This document shows, one piece after another, positions 8,578 through 16,463 of a stretch of DNA of 64,000 nucleotides (position 1 is the first letter of the stretch; every line of letters starts with the position of its first letter). The position numbers and the translations under genes were made by a program. Under the pieces are notes generated by a model, which saw only the letters and a list, made by a program, of their open reading frames with translations, was not told the DNA's origin and did no database searches. Source of the stretch: Halostella limicola. Its GTDB lineage: Archaea; Halobacteriota; Halobacteria; Halobacteriales; Natronoarchaeaceae. Location of the stretch: positions 1,178,001 to 1,242,000 of the forward strand of contig NZ_RCDI01000001.1 in assembly GCF_003675875.1 (NCBI RefSeq), given 5' to 3'.

Positions 8578-9345
8578 ATGGACCTGAGCGAGTTCCGCGA
8601 CCGGTTCGACGAGCGACTGCGCGTCGACGACTACGCCGACGTGGACGCCGCGGCGAACGGCCTCCAGGTCGGCCCCGAGGAAGCGACCGTCGAGCGCGCC
8701 GTCTTCGCCGTCGACGCCGCCGTCGAGACGATCGAGGAAGCGATCGACGCCGGCGGCGACGTGCTCGTAACGCATCACGGCGTCTCCTGGGGCGGGTTCG
8801 ACCGCGTCACCGGCCGCAAGTACGACCGGATCGCGCCGCTGATCGAGGAGGACCTCGCGCTGTACGCCGTCCACCTGCCGCTTGACGGCCACGTGGAACT
8901 CGGCAACGCGGCCGGCGTCGCGGACCTGCTCGACCTGACCGACCGCGAGCGCTTCGGCGCCGTCGGGCCGGAGTACATCGGCCTCCGCGGACGGGCGTCC
9001 GAGAGCTTCACCGCAGAGACGCTGCGCGAGCGGCTGGGCGACGCGCTCGACACCGGTGGGCGCGACGTGCAGGTGCTCGACTTCGGCCCGAAGACGATCG
9101 AGGACGTGGCGGTCGTCACGGGCAGCGGGACCGACTGGATCGACGAGGCCGAGTCGAAGGGCGTCGACGCGCTGGTGACCGGCGAGGGCAAGCAGAAGGC
9201 GTACCATCAGGCCCGGGAGGCCGGGATCACGGTCGCCCTCGCCGGCCACTACGCGACGGAGACGTTCGGCGTCCGGGCGCTCCGGGACGTCGCCGAGGAG
9301 TGGGGATTGGAAACCGCGTACGTCGATCGCCCGACTGGGCTTTAG
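8578..9345 (+). CDS. Nif3-like dinuclear metal centre protein (DUF34)
   Basis: A 255-residue protein of the Nif3/YbgI family, which forms hexameric toroids with a two-metal centre; the molecular function is still debated (a GTP cyclohydrolase I-like or metal-chaperone role has been proposed). LVTHHGVSWGG supplies two metal ligands (His 66, His 67), HLPLDGH a further set, and the C-terminal part VTGEGKQKAYHQARE with LAGHYATE completes the site. The stop overlaps the stop of the convergent HalOD1 gene by 4 bases. Confidence 0.92.
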   Translation: MDLSEFRDRFDERLRVDDYADVDAAANGLQVGPEEATVERAVFAVDAAVETIEEAIDAGGDVLVTHHGVSWGGFDRVTGRKYDRIAPLIEEDLALYAVHLPLDGHVELGNAAGVADLLDLTDRERFGAVGPEYIGLRGRASESFTAETLRERLGDALDTGGRDVQVLDFGPKTIEDVAVVTGSGTDWIDEAESKGVDALVTGEGKQKAYHQAREAGITVALAGHYATETFGVRALRDVAEEWGLETAYVDRPTGL

Positions 9346-9644
9346 GCGGTCGGCCCGTCAGCGCCCGCTTCGTCGGTGACCACGACCTCGAAGCTCCCCC
9401 GTACGGAGACGACGTACCCCTGATACTCGAACGAGAGCGCCATCGGGACGCAGTCGGGGTCGTCGAAGAGGTGGTTGAGCGCGTCGGGATCGACGACCTC
9501 GTAGAGCGGATCCAGGTCCTGCGGCTCGACGTTCGCCGCGGCCGCGACCGCGAGTACCACCGCCGTGCTGGCGTCGGTGGTCGCCGGATCGAACTCGTCG
9601 CTAACGATCGTCCCGCCGTCGTCGTCGTACTGATCGTCAGGCAT
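9342..9644 (-). CDS. HalOD1 output-domain protein
   Basis: A 100-residue single-domain protein. The pattern STAVVLAVAAAANVEPQDL, then LYEVVDPDALNHLF, then a strand pair ending in VSVRGSFEVVV is that of the haloarchaeal output domain HalOD1. These are small stand-alone proteins, often near signal-transduction genes, whose partners are mostly unknown. The gene is convergent with the Nif3-like gene, sharing bases 9342-9345 so that both stops overlap. Confidence 0.88.
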   Translation of the reverse strand: MPDDQYDDDGGTIVSDEFDPATTDASTAVVLAVAAAANVEPQDLDPLYEVVDPDALNHLFDDPDCVPMALSFEYQGYVVSVRGSFEVVVTDEAGADGPTA

Positions 9645-9769
9645 CCACCGATCGATTAGACGGCAGCGGGCATAACAGCCGGGGCTATAGTGTAAACCGG
9701 CAGCGACGTTTCGGGCGAGCGCGAGCGGCGATCGCGGCGTTCAAATCGCTGGCCCGCGCAGCCCGAACC

Positions 9770-10798
9770 ATGACCGACGACAGCGGTCCGGCGGACGGCG
9801 AGCCGGAGCGAGAGACGTTCTCCCACGACCCGGTGGCCCACGCGGAGGTCCGCGCGGGGATGACCGTCGACGAACTCGTCGCGGAGTACGGCCACGCCGG
9901 TATCGGCGCGACGGACCTCCACGAGGCCGTCGACGTGTACGCCGAGATGATCGGCGACGACGACGTGACCAACTTCTTCGGCCTCGCCGGCGCGATGGTG
10001 CCGACGGGGATGCGCCGCATCGTCGCCGACCTGATCCGGGACGGCCACGTCGACGCGCTGGTGACGACCGGCGCGAACCTCACCCACGACGCCATCGAGG
10101 CCATCGGCGGCAAGCACCACCACGGGCAGGAACACGACCCGGACCCCGACGCATCGCTGCGCGACCACGACGAGCAGCTCCGCGACGAGGGGGTCGACCG
10201 CATCTACAACGTCTACCTCCCGCAGGAGCACTTCGCGCTGTTCGAGGACCACCTGCGCTCGCGCGTGTTCCCCGAGTGCGAGGGGACCGTGAGTATTCAG
10301 GAACTCACCGCCGAACTCGGCCGCGCCAACGCCGCGGTCAACGACGCCGAGGACGTCGGCGAGGGTCCCGGCATCGCCGCCGCCGCGTACGAGCACGACG
10401 TGCCGATCTACTGCCCGGCGATACAGGACTCCGTGCTCGGCCTGCAGGCGTGGATGTACTCCCAGACGAACGACTTCTCGCTCGACGCGCTCGCGGACAT
10501 GACGCCGCTGACGGACCTCGCGTTCGAGGCCGAGAAGGCCGGCGCGATGGTCGTCGGCGGCGGCGTCCCGAAGAACTTCGTCCTCCAGACGATGCTCGTC
10601 GCGCCGAGCGCGTACGACTACGCGGTCCAGCTGACGATGGACCCGCCGAACACCGGCGGGCTCTCCGGCGCGACTCTCGACGAGGCGCGCTCGTGGGGGA
10701 AGATCGAGAAGGCGGGCCGCAACGCCAGCGTCTACGCCGACGCGACGATCACGCTCCCGCTGGTCGTCGCCGCCGCCCGCGAGCGGATCGGCGAGTAG
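9770..10798 (+). CDS. dys: Deoxyhypusine synthase
   Basis: A 342-residue deoxyhypusine synthase, which transfers an aminobutyl-type group to the eIF5A lysine (Lys 36 of the protein encoded at 6505). The active-site Lys is in GGGVPKNF (Lys 268), and the family motif DEARSWGKI near residue 305 helps bind the amine. TGANLTHD and GLAGAMVPTGM mark the NAD-binding fold. The His-rich stretch GGKHHHGQEHDPD is a local insertion. The substrate in haloarchaea may be agmatine rather than spermidine. Confidence 0.95.
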   Translation: MTDDSGPADGEPERETFSHDPVAHAEVRAGMTVDELVAEYGHAGIGATDLHEAVDVYAEMIGDDDVTNFFGLAGAMVPTGMRRIVADLIRDGHVDALVTTGANLTHDAIEAIGGKHHHGQEHDPDPDASLRDHDEQLRDEGVDRIYNVYLPQEHFALFEDHLRSRVFPECEGTVSIQELTAELGRANAAVNDAEDVGEGPGIAAAAYEHDVPIYCPAIQDSVLGLQAWMYSQTNDFSLDALADMTPLTDLAFEAEKAGAMVVGGGVPKNFVLQTMLVAPSAYDYAVQLTMDPPNTGGLSGATLDEARSWGKIEKAGRNASVYADATITLPLVVAAARERIGE

Positions 10799-10901
10799 AC
10801 GATCCGCACGACGGAGTAGTCCCCCGCGCGACCTGTTTCGCGCCGGAACCCCTCGCCTCGCTCATGCGGGCACCTATCCCGCTCGGCGGCGTACGGCGGG
10901 T

Positions 10902-11309
10902 ATGGCACAGGACGAACTCGACGTGGACCCGCCGTCGTTCGGCGACGGTTCGACCGGCGAGGCGATCATCGGCGACCAGGAGTCGGCGTTGAAGCGGATG
11001 CGGATGGTGGGCACGCTCCTCGACGACGCGATCCGCGTCCCGGGAACGGACTTCCGGGTGGGCATCGACCCCATCGTCGGCATCCTGCCGGTCGCCGGCG
11101 ACTCCGTGATGTCGGTGATCTCGATGTACATCGTCCTCGAAGCGGCCAACCTCGGCGTGCCGATGTCGACCGTCGCGAAGATGGTCCTCAACATCGCAGT
11201 CGACACCGTCTTCGGCTCCGTTCCGGTGATCGGGACGCTGTTCGACGCGGGGTGGAAGGCGAACAAGCGGAACGTGAAACTGGTCGAGCAGCACCTCGAC
11301 GCGGTGTAG
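10902..11309 (+). CDS. DUF4112 small membrane protein
   Basis: A 135-residue protein. From about residue 40 it reads LLDDAIRVPGTDFRVGIDP then IVGILPVAGDSV, the hallmark of DUF4112, followed by two hydrophobic segments broken by a short loop (SVPVIGTLFDAGWKANKRN). The family is widespread in bacteria and archaea with no known function. The N-terminus is acidic and cytoplasmic in type. It is convergent with the glycosyltransferase gene. Confidence 0.85.
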   Translation: MAQDELDVDPPSFGDGSTGEAIIGDQESALKRMRMVGTLLDDAIRVPGTDFRVGIDPIVGILPVAGDSVMSVISMYIVLEAANLGVPMSTVAKMVLNIAVDTVFGSVPVIGTLFDAGWKANKRNVKLVEQHLDAV

Positions 11310-11324
11310 CGGGTCGGACCCTTC

Positions 11325-11993
11325 TCAGTAGTTCGCTCGCACCCGCCCCCAGTCGAGCCGGAGGTAGTGATACAGCGTGCCGGTCAGCCCCGCGGCCGCG
11401 ACCCGCCGGCCGGAGCTCTCGACCAGCACCGCGGGGCAGTAGCCCGTTTCGACGGACCGGCCGAGCCGACGGCTGAACGCGGTGTCCTCGTTCGGCACGT
11501 TCGGGAACCCGCCCGCCGCGCGGTACGTCTCGGCGTCGACGAAGAAGTTGAAGCCGGGCAGGACCGGCCACTCCAGCCGCGGGAAGACGTGGTTTATCGT
11601 CCACTCCACCAGCTTCGCCCGCCGCGGCCCGGTCATCCGACAGCGCGACGAGGCGGCGTCGAGCCCCTCGTGCCCGACGTGAGCGAGCATCGTTTCGAGG
11701 TAGGACGGGTCGAGCGCGGTGTCGGCGTCGACGAACGCTAGCCACTCGCCGCGGGCGTGCTCGGCCCCGATGTGGCGCGCGTCGCCGATGCCCCGCCCCG
11801 CCTGCCGGTACACTCGCGCGCCGTAGTCCCGGGCGATCTCCGCCGTCCCGTCGCGCCGCCCGCCGACCACGACGACCGCCTCGTAGTCCCGGTCGGTCGC
11901 CTGATCGCGAATGCTCGACAGCGTCGACGGCAGGTACGCCGCTTCCTCCCGCGCCGGCACGACGAAGCTCACCTGTGGGTCCCCGTCGTCCAT
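11325..11993 (-). CDS. Family 2 glycosyltransferase
   Basis: A 222-residue GT-A fold glycosyltransferase. VSFVVPAREEAAYLPSTL opens the nucleotide-binding half, WLAFVDADTALDP carries the DxD-type metal site, and GFPNVPNEDTAFSRRLG supplies the later acidic motif with the catalytic base region. A hydrophobic patch in the middle could associate with the membrane. Acceptor and sugar are unknown. ATG 11993 was chosen because the frame further upstream is Arg-rich and unlike a haloarchaeal protein. No other sugar genes are adjacent. Confidence 0.87.
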   Translation of the reverse strand: MDDGDPQVSFVVPAREEAAYLPSTLSSIRDQATDRDYEAVVVVGGRRDGTAEIARDYGARVYRQAGRGIGDARHIGAEHARGEWLAFVDADTALDPSYLETMLAHVGHEGLDAASSRCRMTGPRRAKLVEWTINHVFPRLEWPVLPGFNFFVDAETYRAAGGFPNVPNEDTAFSRRLGRSVETGYCPAVLVESSGRRVAAAGLTGTLYHYLRLDWGRVRANY

Positions 11994-12683
11994 CGATCGG
12001 TTCTCCCACGGAACCCCTGTTAGGTCTTGCGCCGAGGCGCTTCGGCCGTCCTCCTCTGGTCGCGACCGCCCCGCTCGGCAAGCGCTGTTCGAACACGAAC
12101 GATTATTAAGGAATGGCACGAACGGAGAGATAGACGATGAAACTGGTCGTACCCGTACGCGCCTGATTCTCCCGTCCGACGACCAGCCTCTCGACCGTCC
12201 CGCTCCGCCGCTTCCGCTCAATGCACACCCAGACCACCCGACCCCGATCCGACGCCAGTATCGACGCCGAACCGACGCCGCAGTCCGAGTCCTCGCGGAC
12301 GACCCGCGAGCGTGCCGCCAGCGCCGACGCGCCGGCGACGTTCTCGCCCTTCTCCGAGTCCCGGCTCCCGAACGCGTTCGACGACGAGAACCAGTCGATG
12401 CCGGGCTCCCGAAACTGAACGGAACCGTCTTTACGCGCACCGGCGTACGTCCGCCCGGCCGATGACGAGGGGACCGTCCCGAGCCGGCTGGCACCCGGCG
12501 ACGACGAGCCCTATGAGTGCCGAGGCCGAACTTTCGCGATGCGTCCTCGCCGACGCGAGCGACGACCTTTAAGAACCGTTTCCGCCGCTGTTGACGCGTT
12601 AAATCGCAACGCCCTCGGGCATTTTTCATAAGTACTCTCACGCTGCCGTTTATGCAAGTGGCTGCGCTACCGAAGGACGCACC
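11994..12683. other. 690-base stretch without a confident gene; several tiny open frames
   Basis: Between the glycosyltransferase start and the DUF892 gene I find no gene I can name. It contains a 9-codon frame at 12137-12166 preceded by a TATA-like gattattaagg, a 65-codon frame at 12221-12418, and a 36-codon frame at 12462-12572 that has a TATA-like tctttacg about 30 bases upstream. A clear promoter for the DUF892 gene (tttatgc around 12650) is at the right end. Confidence 0.5.
12221..12418 (+). CDS. Possible small disordered protein, unknown
   Basis: A 65-residue frame that starts with ATG and is rich in Ser, Thr, Arg and Pro, ending SPFSESRLPNAFDDENQS plus six residues. It has no recognisable domain and is less acidic than typical proteins here. 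The frame may be chance in a GC-rich genome. It is listed because the area otherwise lacks genes and the C-terminal third looks protein-like. Confidence 0.25.
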   Translation: MHTQTTRPRSDASIDAEPTPQSESSRTTRERAASADAPATFSPFSESRLPNAFDDENQSMPGSRN

Positions 12684-13175
12684 ATGACTACTGACTCGAC
12701 CGAGGAGCTACTCGTTCAGGGCCTGCAAGAACTGTACTACACCGAACAGCAGCTGGTCGACGCGCTCGACACCCTCGCCGAGCAGACGGAGGACGAGACG
12801 GTAAGCGAGGGCTTCGCAGAGCACCGCGAGGAGACGGAAGAGCACGTCGACCGGCTGGAGCAGGTGTTCGACCAGATCGGCGAGGAGCCGCAGGAGCGGC
12901 AGGAACAGGTCGTCGACTCGCTGATCGACGAACACGAGCAGTTCGCGCGGGAGAACGACGGCACGGTCCTCGACCGGTACAACATCTCCGCCGGACAGAA
13001 GACCGAGCACTACGAGATCGCCGCGTACGGCAACGTCACGTCGCTCGCCGGCAAGCTCGGCTACGACGAGGCCGCCGACGTGCTGGAGGAGACGCTCCGC
13101 GAGGAGGAGGCGGCGCTCGACGAGCTGTCGCAGGCCGGCGAGCAGTTCGACGAGCAGCAGGTCGCCGGCGACTGA
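12684..13175 (+). CDS. DUF892 (YciE/YciF-like) ferritin-like protein
   Basis: A 163-residue all-helical protein of the DUF892 family, related to ferritin-like four-helix bundles and associated with stress in bacteria. LLVQGLQELYYTEQQLVDAL is the first helix with the family's YYTE motif; GFAEHREETEEHVDRLEQVF gives helix two with metal-ligand-like Glu/His; EHYEIAAYGNVTSLA and DEAADVLEETLREEEAALDE give helices three and four. A TATA box near 12650 lies about 30 bases before the ATG, so it is probably monocistronic with little or no leader. Confidence 0.9.
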   Translation: MTTDSTEELLVQGLQELYYTEQQLVDALDTLAEQTEDETVSEGFAEHREETEEHVDRLEQVFDQIGEEPQERQEQVVDSLIDEHEQFARENDGTVLDRYNISAGQKTEHYEIAAYGNVTSLAGKLGYDEAADVLEETLREEEAALDELSQAGEQFDEQQVAGD

Positions 13176-13224
13176 GGGCTCGCCGCGATTATCACTCTGT
13201 TTCTTTCCGATCCGGTCCGAGCAG

Positions 13225-13440
13225 TCACAGCCGTGGACCGTCCGCGACTGTGCGGATACGGACCTCCTCTCGGTCGTCGGCGAGCAGCGTCTCTGCGAGT
13301 TCGGGTCGGTCCCGCCGAGGAGCGCTCGACGAGGTCGCGCAAGAACGCCTTGCTCTCGTCGGGGAAAGGGCAGACGCCCCCACTCTCGCGCGTCGGTCGG
13401 ACGCGACGAACTGGGCCGTCCCGGTCACGTGCGGGCGAAC
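13225..13440 (-). pseudogene. Decayed fragment of a pyridoxamine-phosphate-oxidase-like gene
   Basis: Bases 13250-13370 align almost base for base with 15995-16116, the 3' part of the intact flavin-oxidoreductase-like gene at 15926-16381. In coding terms the copy gives DESKAFLRDLVER in one frame and ETLLADDREEVRIRT in another, matching DEGKAVLRDLVER and EWLLGDDREEVRIRI. Two single-base losses near 13300-13321 break the frame, and the 5' half is missing or unrecognisable. The sequence sits 2.6 kb from its intact relative, on the same strand. Confidence 0.8.
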
Positions 13441-13554
13441 CCGCCATGGAGCGAATGTAGCCCGTTTCGAGAGGAAATTTGAACGGAGACGAAGCGACTC
13501 CGAACGGAGTTTGAAAAATTTTCTCCCCCGGTTCGTCCGCAGATAAAGGCGGCG

Positions 13555-13583
13555 TCTCTGGCCTCCGCAGAGAGAGCCAGAGA
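13555..13583 (+). promoter_or_regulatory. Stem-loop in the 5' leader of the spondin-domain gene
   Basis: The arms tctctggc (13555-13562) and gccagaga (13576-13583) pair perfectly over 8 bases with a 13-base loop, ending 16 bases before the ATG. It may be an mRNA hairpin or a protein site; there is no direct evidence for either. Confidence 0.4.
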
Positions 13584-13599
13584 GGCCGACATACCGACA

Positions 13600-14445
13600 A
13601 TGTCAGACGACAGCTCTCGACTCGACATTTCGCGGCGGCGAGCGCTCAGTGGAATAGCTACGGTCGGCGCTTTGAGTGCCGTTCCCGGTATCGGTGCGGC
13701 GACCTCCGGACGCGGCGGGGAGACGACCCGGTTCACCGTCCGCGTCGAGAACGTGGCGTCGCTGGACGAGTACCCCACGGCGCCGGACCCGCCGCTCTCG
13801 ACCGGCGGAGCGGTCTGGATCACGCCGGGTGCCTACGCCATCTACAGGGGCCAGAACCCGATTCTCGGACGGAACAAGGCCGCCAGCCCCGGACTCGAAG
13901 CCATCGCCGAGGCCGGCAGGCCAGGCGGAACGCCGGAGAACGACTCGCTCGTCGCGGAACTCGGACAGTGTTCGAACGTCGCCCACGCGGGGGCGTGGAC
14001 GCCCGCGGACACCGTGGCGGATCCGAACGACCCGTTAGGAGAGGTTCCCGGCGCGCCGCCGATCGCGCCGGGGGGAGCCTTCGAGCTCGATATCGAGGCC
14101 GAACCCGGACGGAAACTGGCGTTCGCGACGATGTTCGTCCCCTCGAACGACGCGTTCTTCGCTCCCGGCCCCGGCGGCATCGGGCTGTTCGACGGCGATG
14201 CCCCGGTCGACGGCTCCGTCACCGACGACGTCATCCTCTGGGACGCCGGGACCGAACCGAACGAGGACCCAAGTAGCGATAGCCCCAACCAGGCCCCACG
14301 ACAGGGACTGGAGTTCGGAAATCCGGACAAGGGACCCGACGAGGACGGCGTCGTCCGCGAACTCCGCCCGACGGACAAGGTCGGCGACGGCTACAGCTAC
14401 CCCGATCCGAGCGACGCGATCGAGGTGACGATCACGCCGCAGTAG
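13600..14445 (+). CDS. Tat-exported spondin-domain protein
   Basis: A 281-residue secreted protein. The N-terminus has SRRRALSG followed by a hydrophobic stretch, a twin-arginine signal peptide. After the signal, TRFTVRVENVAS begins a spondin-type domain (FTVRVEN..., then WITPGAYAIY, and LVAELGQCSNVAHAG); spondin domains in bacteria and archaea are surface or secreted modules of unknown ligand. The C-terminus is acidic and Pro/Asp-rich. It stands alone, with a hairpin in its leader. Confidence 0.85.
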   Translation: MSDDSSRLDISRRRALSGIATVGALSAVPGIGAATSGRGGETTRFTVRVENVASLDEYPTAPDPPLSTGGAVWITPGAYAIYRGQNPILGRNKAASPGLEAIAEAGRPGGTPENDSLVAELGQCSNVAHAGAWTPADTVADPNDPLGEVPGAPPIAPGGAFELDIEAEPGRKLAFATMFVPSNDAFFAPGPGGIGLFDGDAPVDGSVTDDVILWDAGTEPNEDPSSDSPNQAPRQGLEFGNPDKGPDEDGVVRELRPTDKVGDGYSYPDPSDAIEVTITPQ

Positions 14446-14554
14446 GCGGGCGACGGCGACCGGCTTCCCTGCCTTCTCACTCGACGAGCGCTCCCAGCCG
14501 CGGCGAACCGGAGAGAGCGGGACGCCGAGCGCGAGTGATCGTTCCGAGCCGGGG

Positions 14555-15805
14555 CTACGGTTGATCGGGGAACAGCGCGAGGTGACTGACGATGAGCCGG
14601 CTCTCCAGTCCCCCCGCCAGCGCGCCGGAGAGCACGCCGATCGTACTGATGAACGCGCCGGTTCTGACGAGGTCGACGAACCCCACCGTCGGGTCCTCCA
14701 GGCTCGGCCAGTTCGACATCAGGTTCGCGGGGAAGACGACGAGTTCGATGACGAGGATGATCCCCCAGACGAGCGCGAACAGGCCGGCCATCGCCAGCAG
14801 GAGGACGAGAAAGACGGTCACGTTGACCAGCGCCGTGTGCTCGGTGACGACACGGTGGCGCTTTCGGGGGAAAGAGAGGTTCTGGACGAACAGAAGGTAG
14901 AGCGCGGCCGCGACGACGCTGACGACCGCGAACAGCGCCGCCGTCACGTTCGCCATGTGGAACCCGACGTCCCAGGACTCGGCGCTGAAGACGATGACGA
15001 GCGTCGGGGTCAGCGCCGCCGTCGACAGCTTCGGCAGGGAGAGCGGCAACAGCGGCGCTCGGCTGTTGGCGAGCGCCTGCAGAACCTGCCCGGGGCTTCG
15101 CCCGGCACTGCGGAGGTGGAAGGCGAACCGCGACAGCGAGCCTTGCGGCCGGGCTTCGTCCGCCGGGATCTCCCCGGCGATCCGGCGGAGGTGGCGCTCG
15201 ACGTCCGCGTCGACCGGGGGGACTGACCGCCGCTCCGGATCGAACCGAAACGGCTCCATGACGCCGCCGTCGGCGTCGCGGTGGCGAGCGCCCAGCACGT
15301 GGCCGACGAGGTGAATCAGCAGCGTCGCCGCGTTCCACCGGACGGCCTCCTGGTCGAGCGCGCGTCGTGGCTCGCCGCGGGGTGCGCTCCTGAGGTCCCG
15401 GGTCGAGACGACGGCGATGCGGGAGAGCGGCGACGCGAGGCCGGGGACGAACCGCTCCCCGCTCGTGACGAGCGGGACGTCCGTGACGACGAGAACCAGG
15501 TCGTACGGCCCCTCGACCATCCGGTGAGTGGCGCGGTCGAGGAACTCCGAGGGGCGGCGACGGTCGTGGTCGGCGAGCCGCGCGGGGCCGTCGAGGTAGA
15601 ACCGCCAGCTGACGTCCGTCGCGGACGCCAGTTCGTCGACCGCGTCCTCGGCCGCCCTCGAAGCGAACGAACGGAGTTCGTCCGGATCGCTCCCTGGAGC
15701 GTGCGCCACGAGCACGCCGACGTCCACTCGGAGGTCGGCCGATCCCTCCCGCTCGGCGGCCACCATCTCGCGGTCGTCGCCTCGGCTAGCTGGGGAAGTA
15801 CCCAT
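14555..15805 (-). CDS. Metzincin-like membrane protein lacking the catalytic Glu
   Basis: A 416-residue protein. The N-terminal 200 residues look like an archaemetzincin-type protease: LVLVVTDVPL and RIAVVSTRDL are followed by HLVGHVLGARH (residues 165-175), the metzincin HExxHxxGxxH spacing with Leu at the Glu position, and GGVM (Met 183) as a possible Met-turn. All three zinc His are kept but the general base is gone. The C-terminal half has about four transmembrane segments. The likely role is a zinc-binding but non-proteolytic membrane protein; this is inference. No family name is known to me for the fusion. Confidence 0.7.
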   Translation of the reverse strand: MGTSPASRGDDREMVAAEREGSADLRVDVGVLVAHAPGSDPDELRSFASRAAEDAVDELASATDVSWRFYLDGPARLADHDRRRPSEFLDRATHRMVEGPYDLVLVVTDVPLVTSGERFVPGLASPLSRIAVVSTRDLRSAPRGEPRRALDQEAVRWNAATLLIHLVGHVLGARHRDADGGVMEPFRFDPERRSVPPVDADVERHLRRIAGEIPADEARPQGSLSRFAFHLRSAGRSPGQVLQALANSRAPLLPLSLPKLSTAALTPTLVIVFSAESWDVGFHMANVTAALFAVVSVVAAALYLLFVQNLSFPRKRHRVVTEHTALVNVTVFLVLLLAMAGLFALVWGIILVIELVVFPANLMSNWPSLEDPTVGFVDLVRTGAFISTIGVLSGALAGGLESRLIVSHLALFPDQP

Positions 15806-15925
15806 TACGAAGGCAGTTCACTGCGAACGGACTTAACGGCCGGTGGCCGGCACTTGCGTTCTCGTCGTTCGCAGCGGAGAAAACGCGGGGGTAACGCATC
15901 GTCCCCGTGACGCCGTTGCGCTACT

Positions 15926-16381
15926 TCATCCGTCTCCGGTCTCGCCCATCCGCTCGGAGTAGTCCCAGCTGTAGACTTCCCGTGGCTCGATTCGGATGCG
16001 GACCTCCTCCCGGTCGTCGCCGAGCAGCCACTCGCCGAGTTCGGAGTCGGTCCCGCCGAGGTAGCGCTCGACGAGGTCCCGCAGGACCGCCTTGCCCTCG
16101 TCGGGCGAGAGCGCGGCGGTGCCGTTCCCCCTGACCCCGCGGTAGGGAACGTCGTTCGTGGAGACCTCGAAGGCGACTCCCGAATCGTTGCGGAGGTACC
16201 GGACGACGTCCGCGGTCGCGCCCGTCGCGCACTCGAACGCTCCGTCGCGGTAGCGGTACCACAGCGCGACCATCCAGAGCGACTCGTCCGGCCGGTGGGC
16301 AGCGATCCGGATCGGGATCGTCACCTCCTGAAGGAACGCCTCGACCTCGCCTTCCGTCCACGCGCCGCGGAAGTCGGTCAT
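15926..16381 (-). CDS. Pyridoxamine 5'-phosphate oxidase-like flavin/deazaflavin-binding protein
   Basis: A 151-residue split-barrel protein. RIAAHRPDESLWMVALWYRYRDGAFECAT (seen in parts) is the typical start of the PPOX-like fold, and YRGVRGNGTAAL is the strand that contacts the phosphate of FMN or F420. Such proteins in halophiles are mostly uncharacterised oxidoreductases. ATG 16381 was preferred to an in-frame ATG 21 bases upstream because MTDFRGAW begins the conserved part. A decayed copy of its 3' half is at 13225-13440. Confidence 0.85.
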   Translation of the reverse strand: MTDFRGAWTEGEVEAFLQEVTIPIRIAAHRPDESLWMVALWYRYRDGAFECATGATADVVRYLRNDSGVAFEVSTNDVPYRGVRGNGTAALSPDEGKAVLRDLVERYLGGTDSELGEWLLGDDREEVRIRIEPREVYSWDYSERMGETGDG

Positions 16382-16463
16382 GGGGGATAGTTCGCGCGGC
16401 ACGCTGAAAAAGCTCCACCGGGCGCGAAACGCCGTGGCTCCGGGCCGGGCACTCGGCTCGGTG

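Larger units (their letters stand above)
13176..13599. other. Intergenic region with the pseudogene and the spondin-gene leader
   Basis: Besides the decayed fragment, this region holds an AT-rich patch (gaaaaatttt near 13513) and a second candidate TATA (agataaag at about 13541) that could drive the spondin-domain gene. No intact gene is seen. Confidence 0.55.

Noticed and set aside
9730-9770. tRNA T-loop-like sequence cgttcaaatcgc
   Set aside because: No acceptor, D- or anticodon arm could be paired around it.
11994-12641. N-terminal extension of the glycosyltransferase frame (438 residues in total)
   Set aside because: The extra 216 residues are Arg/Ser-rich and lack acidic bias; the ATG at 11993 begins the conserved domain.
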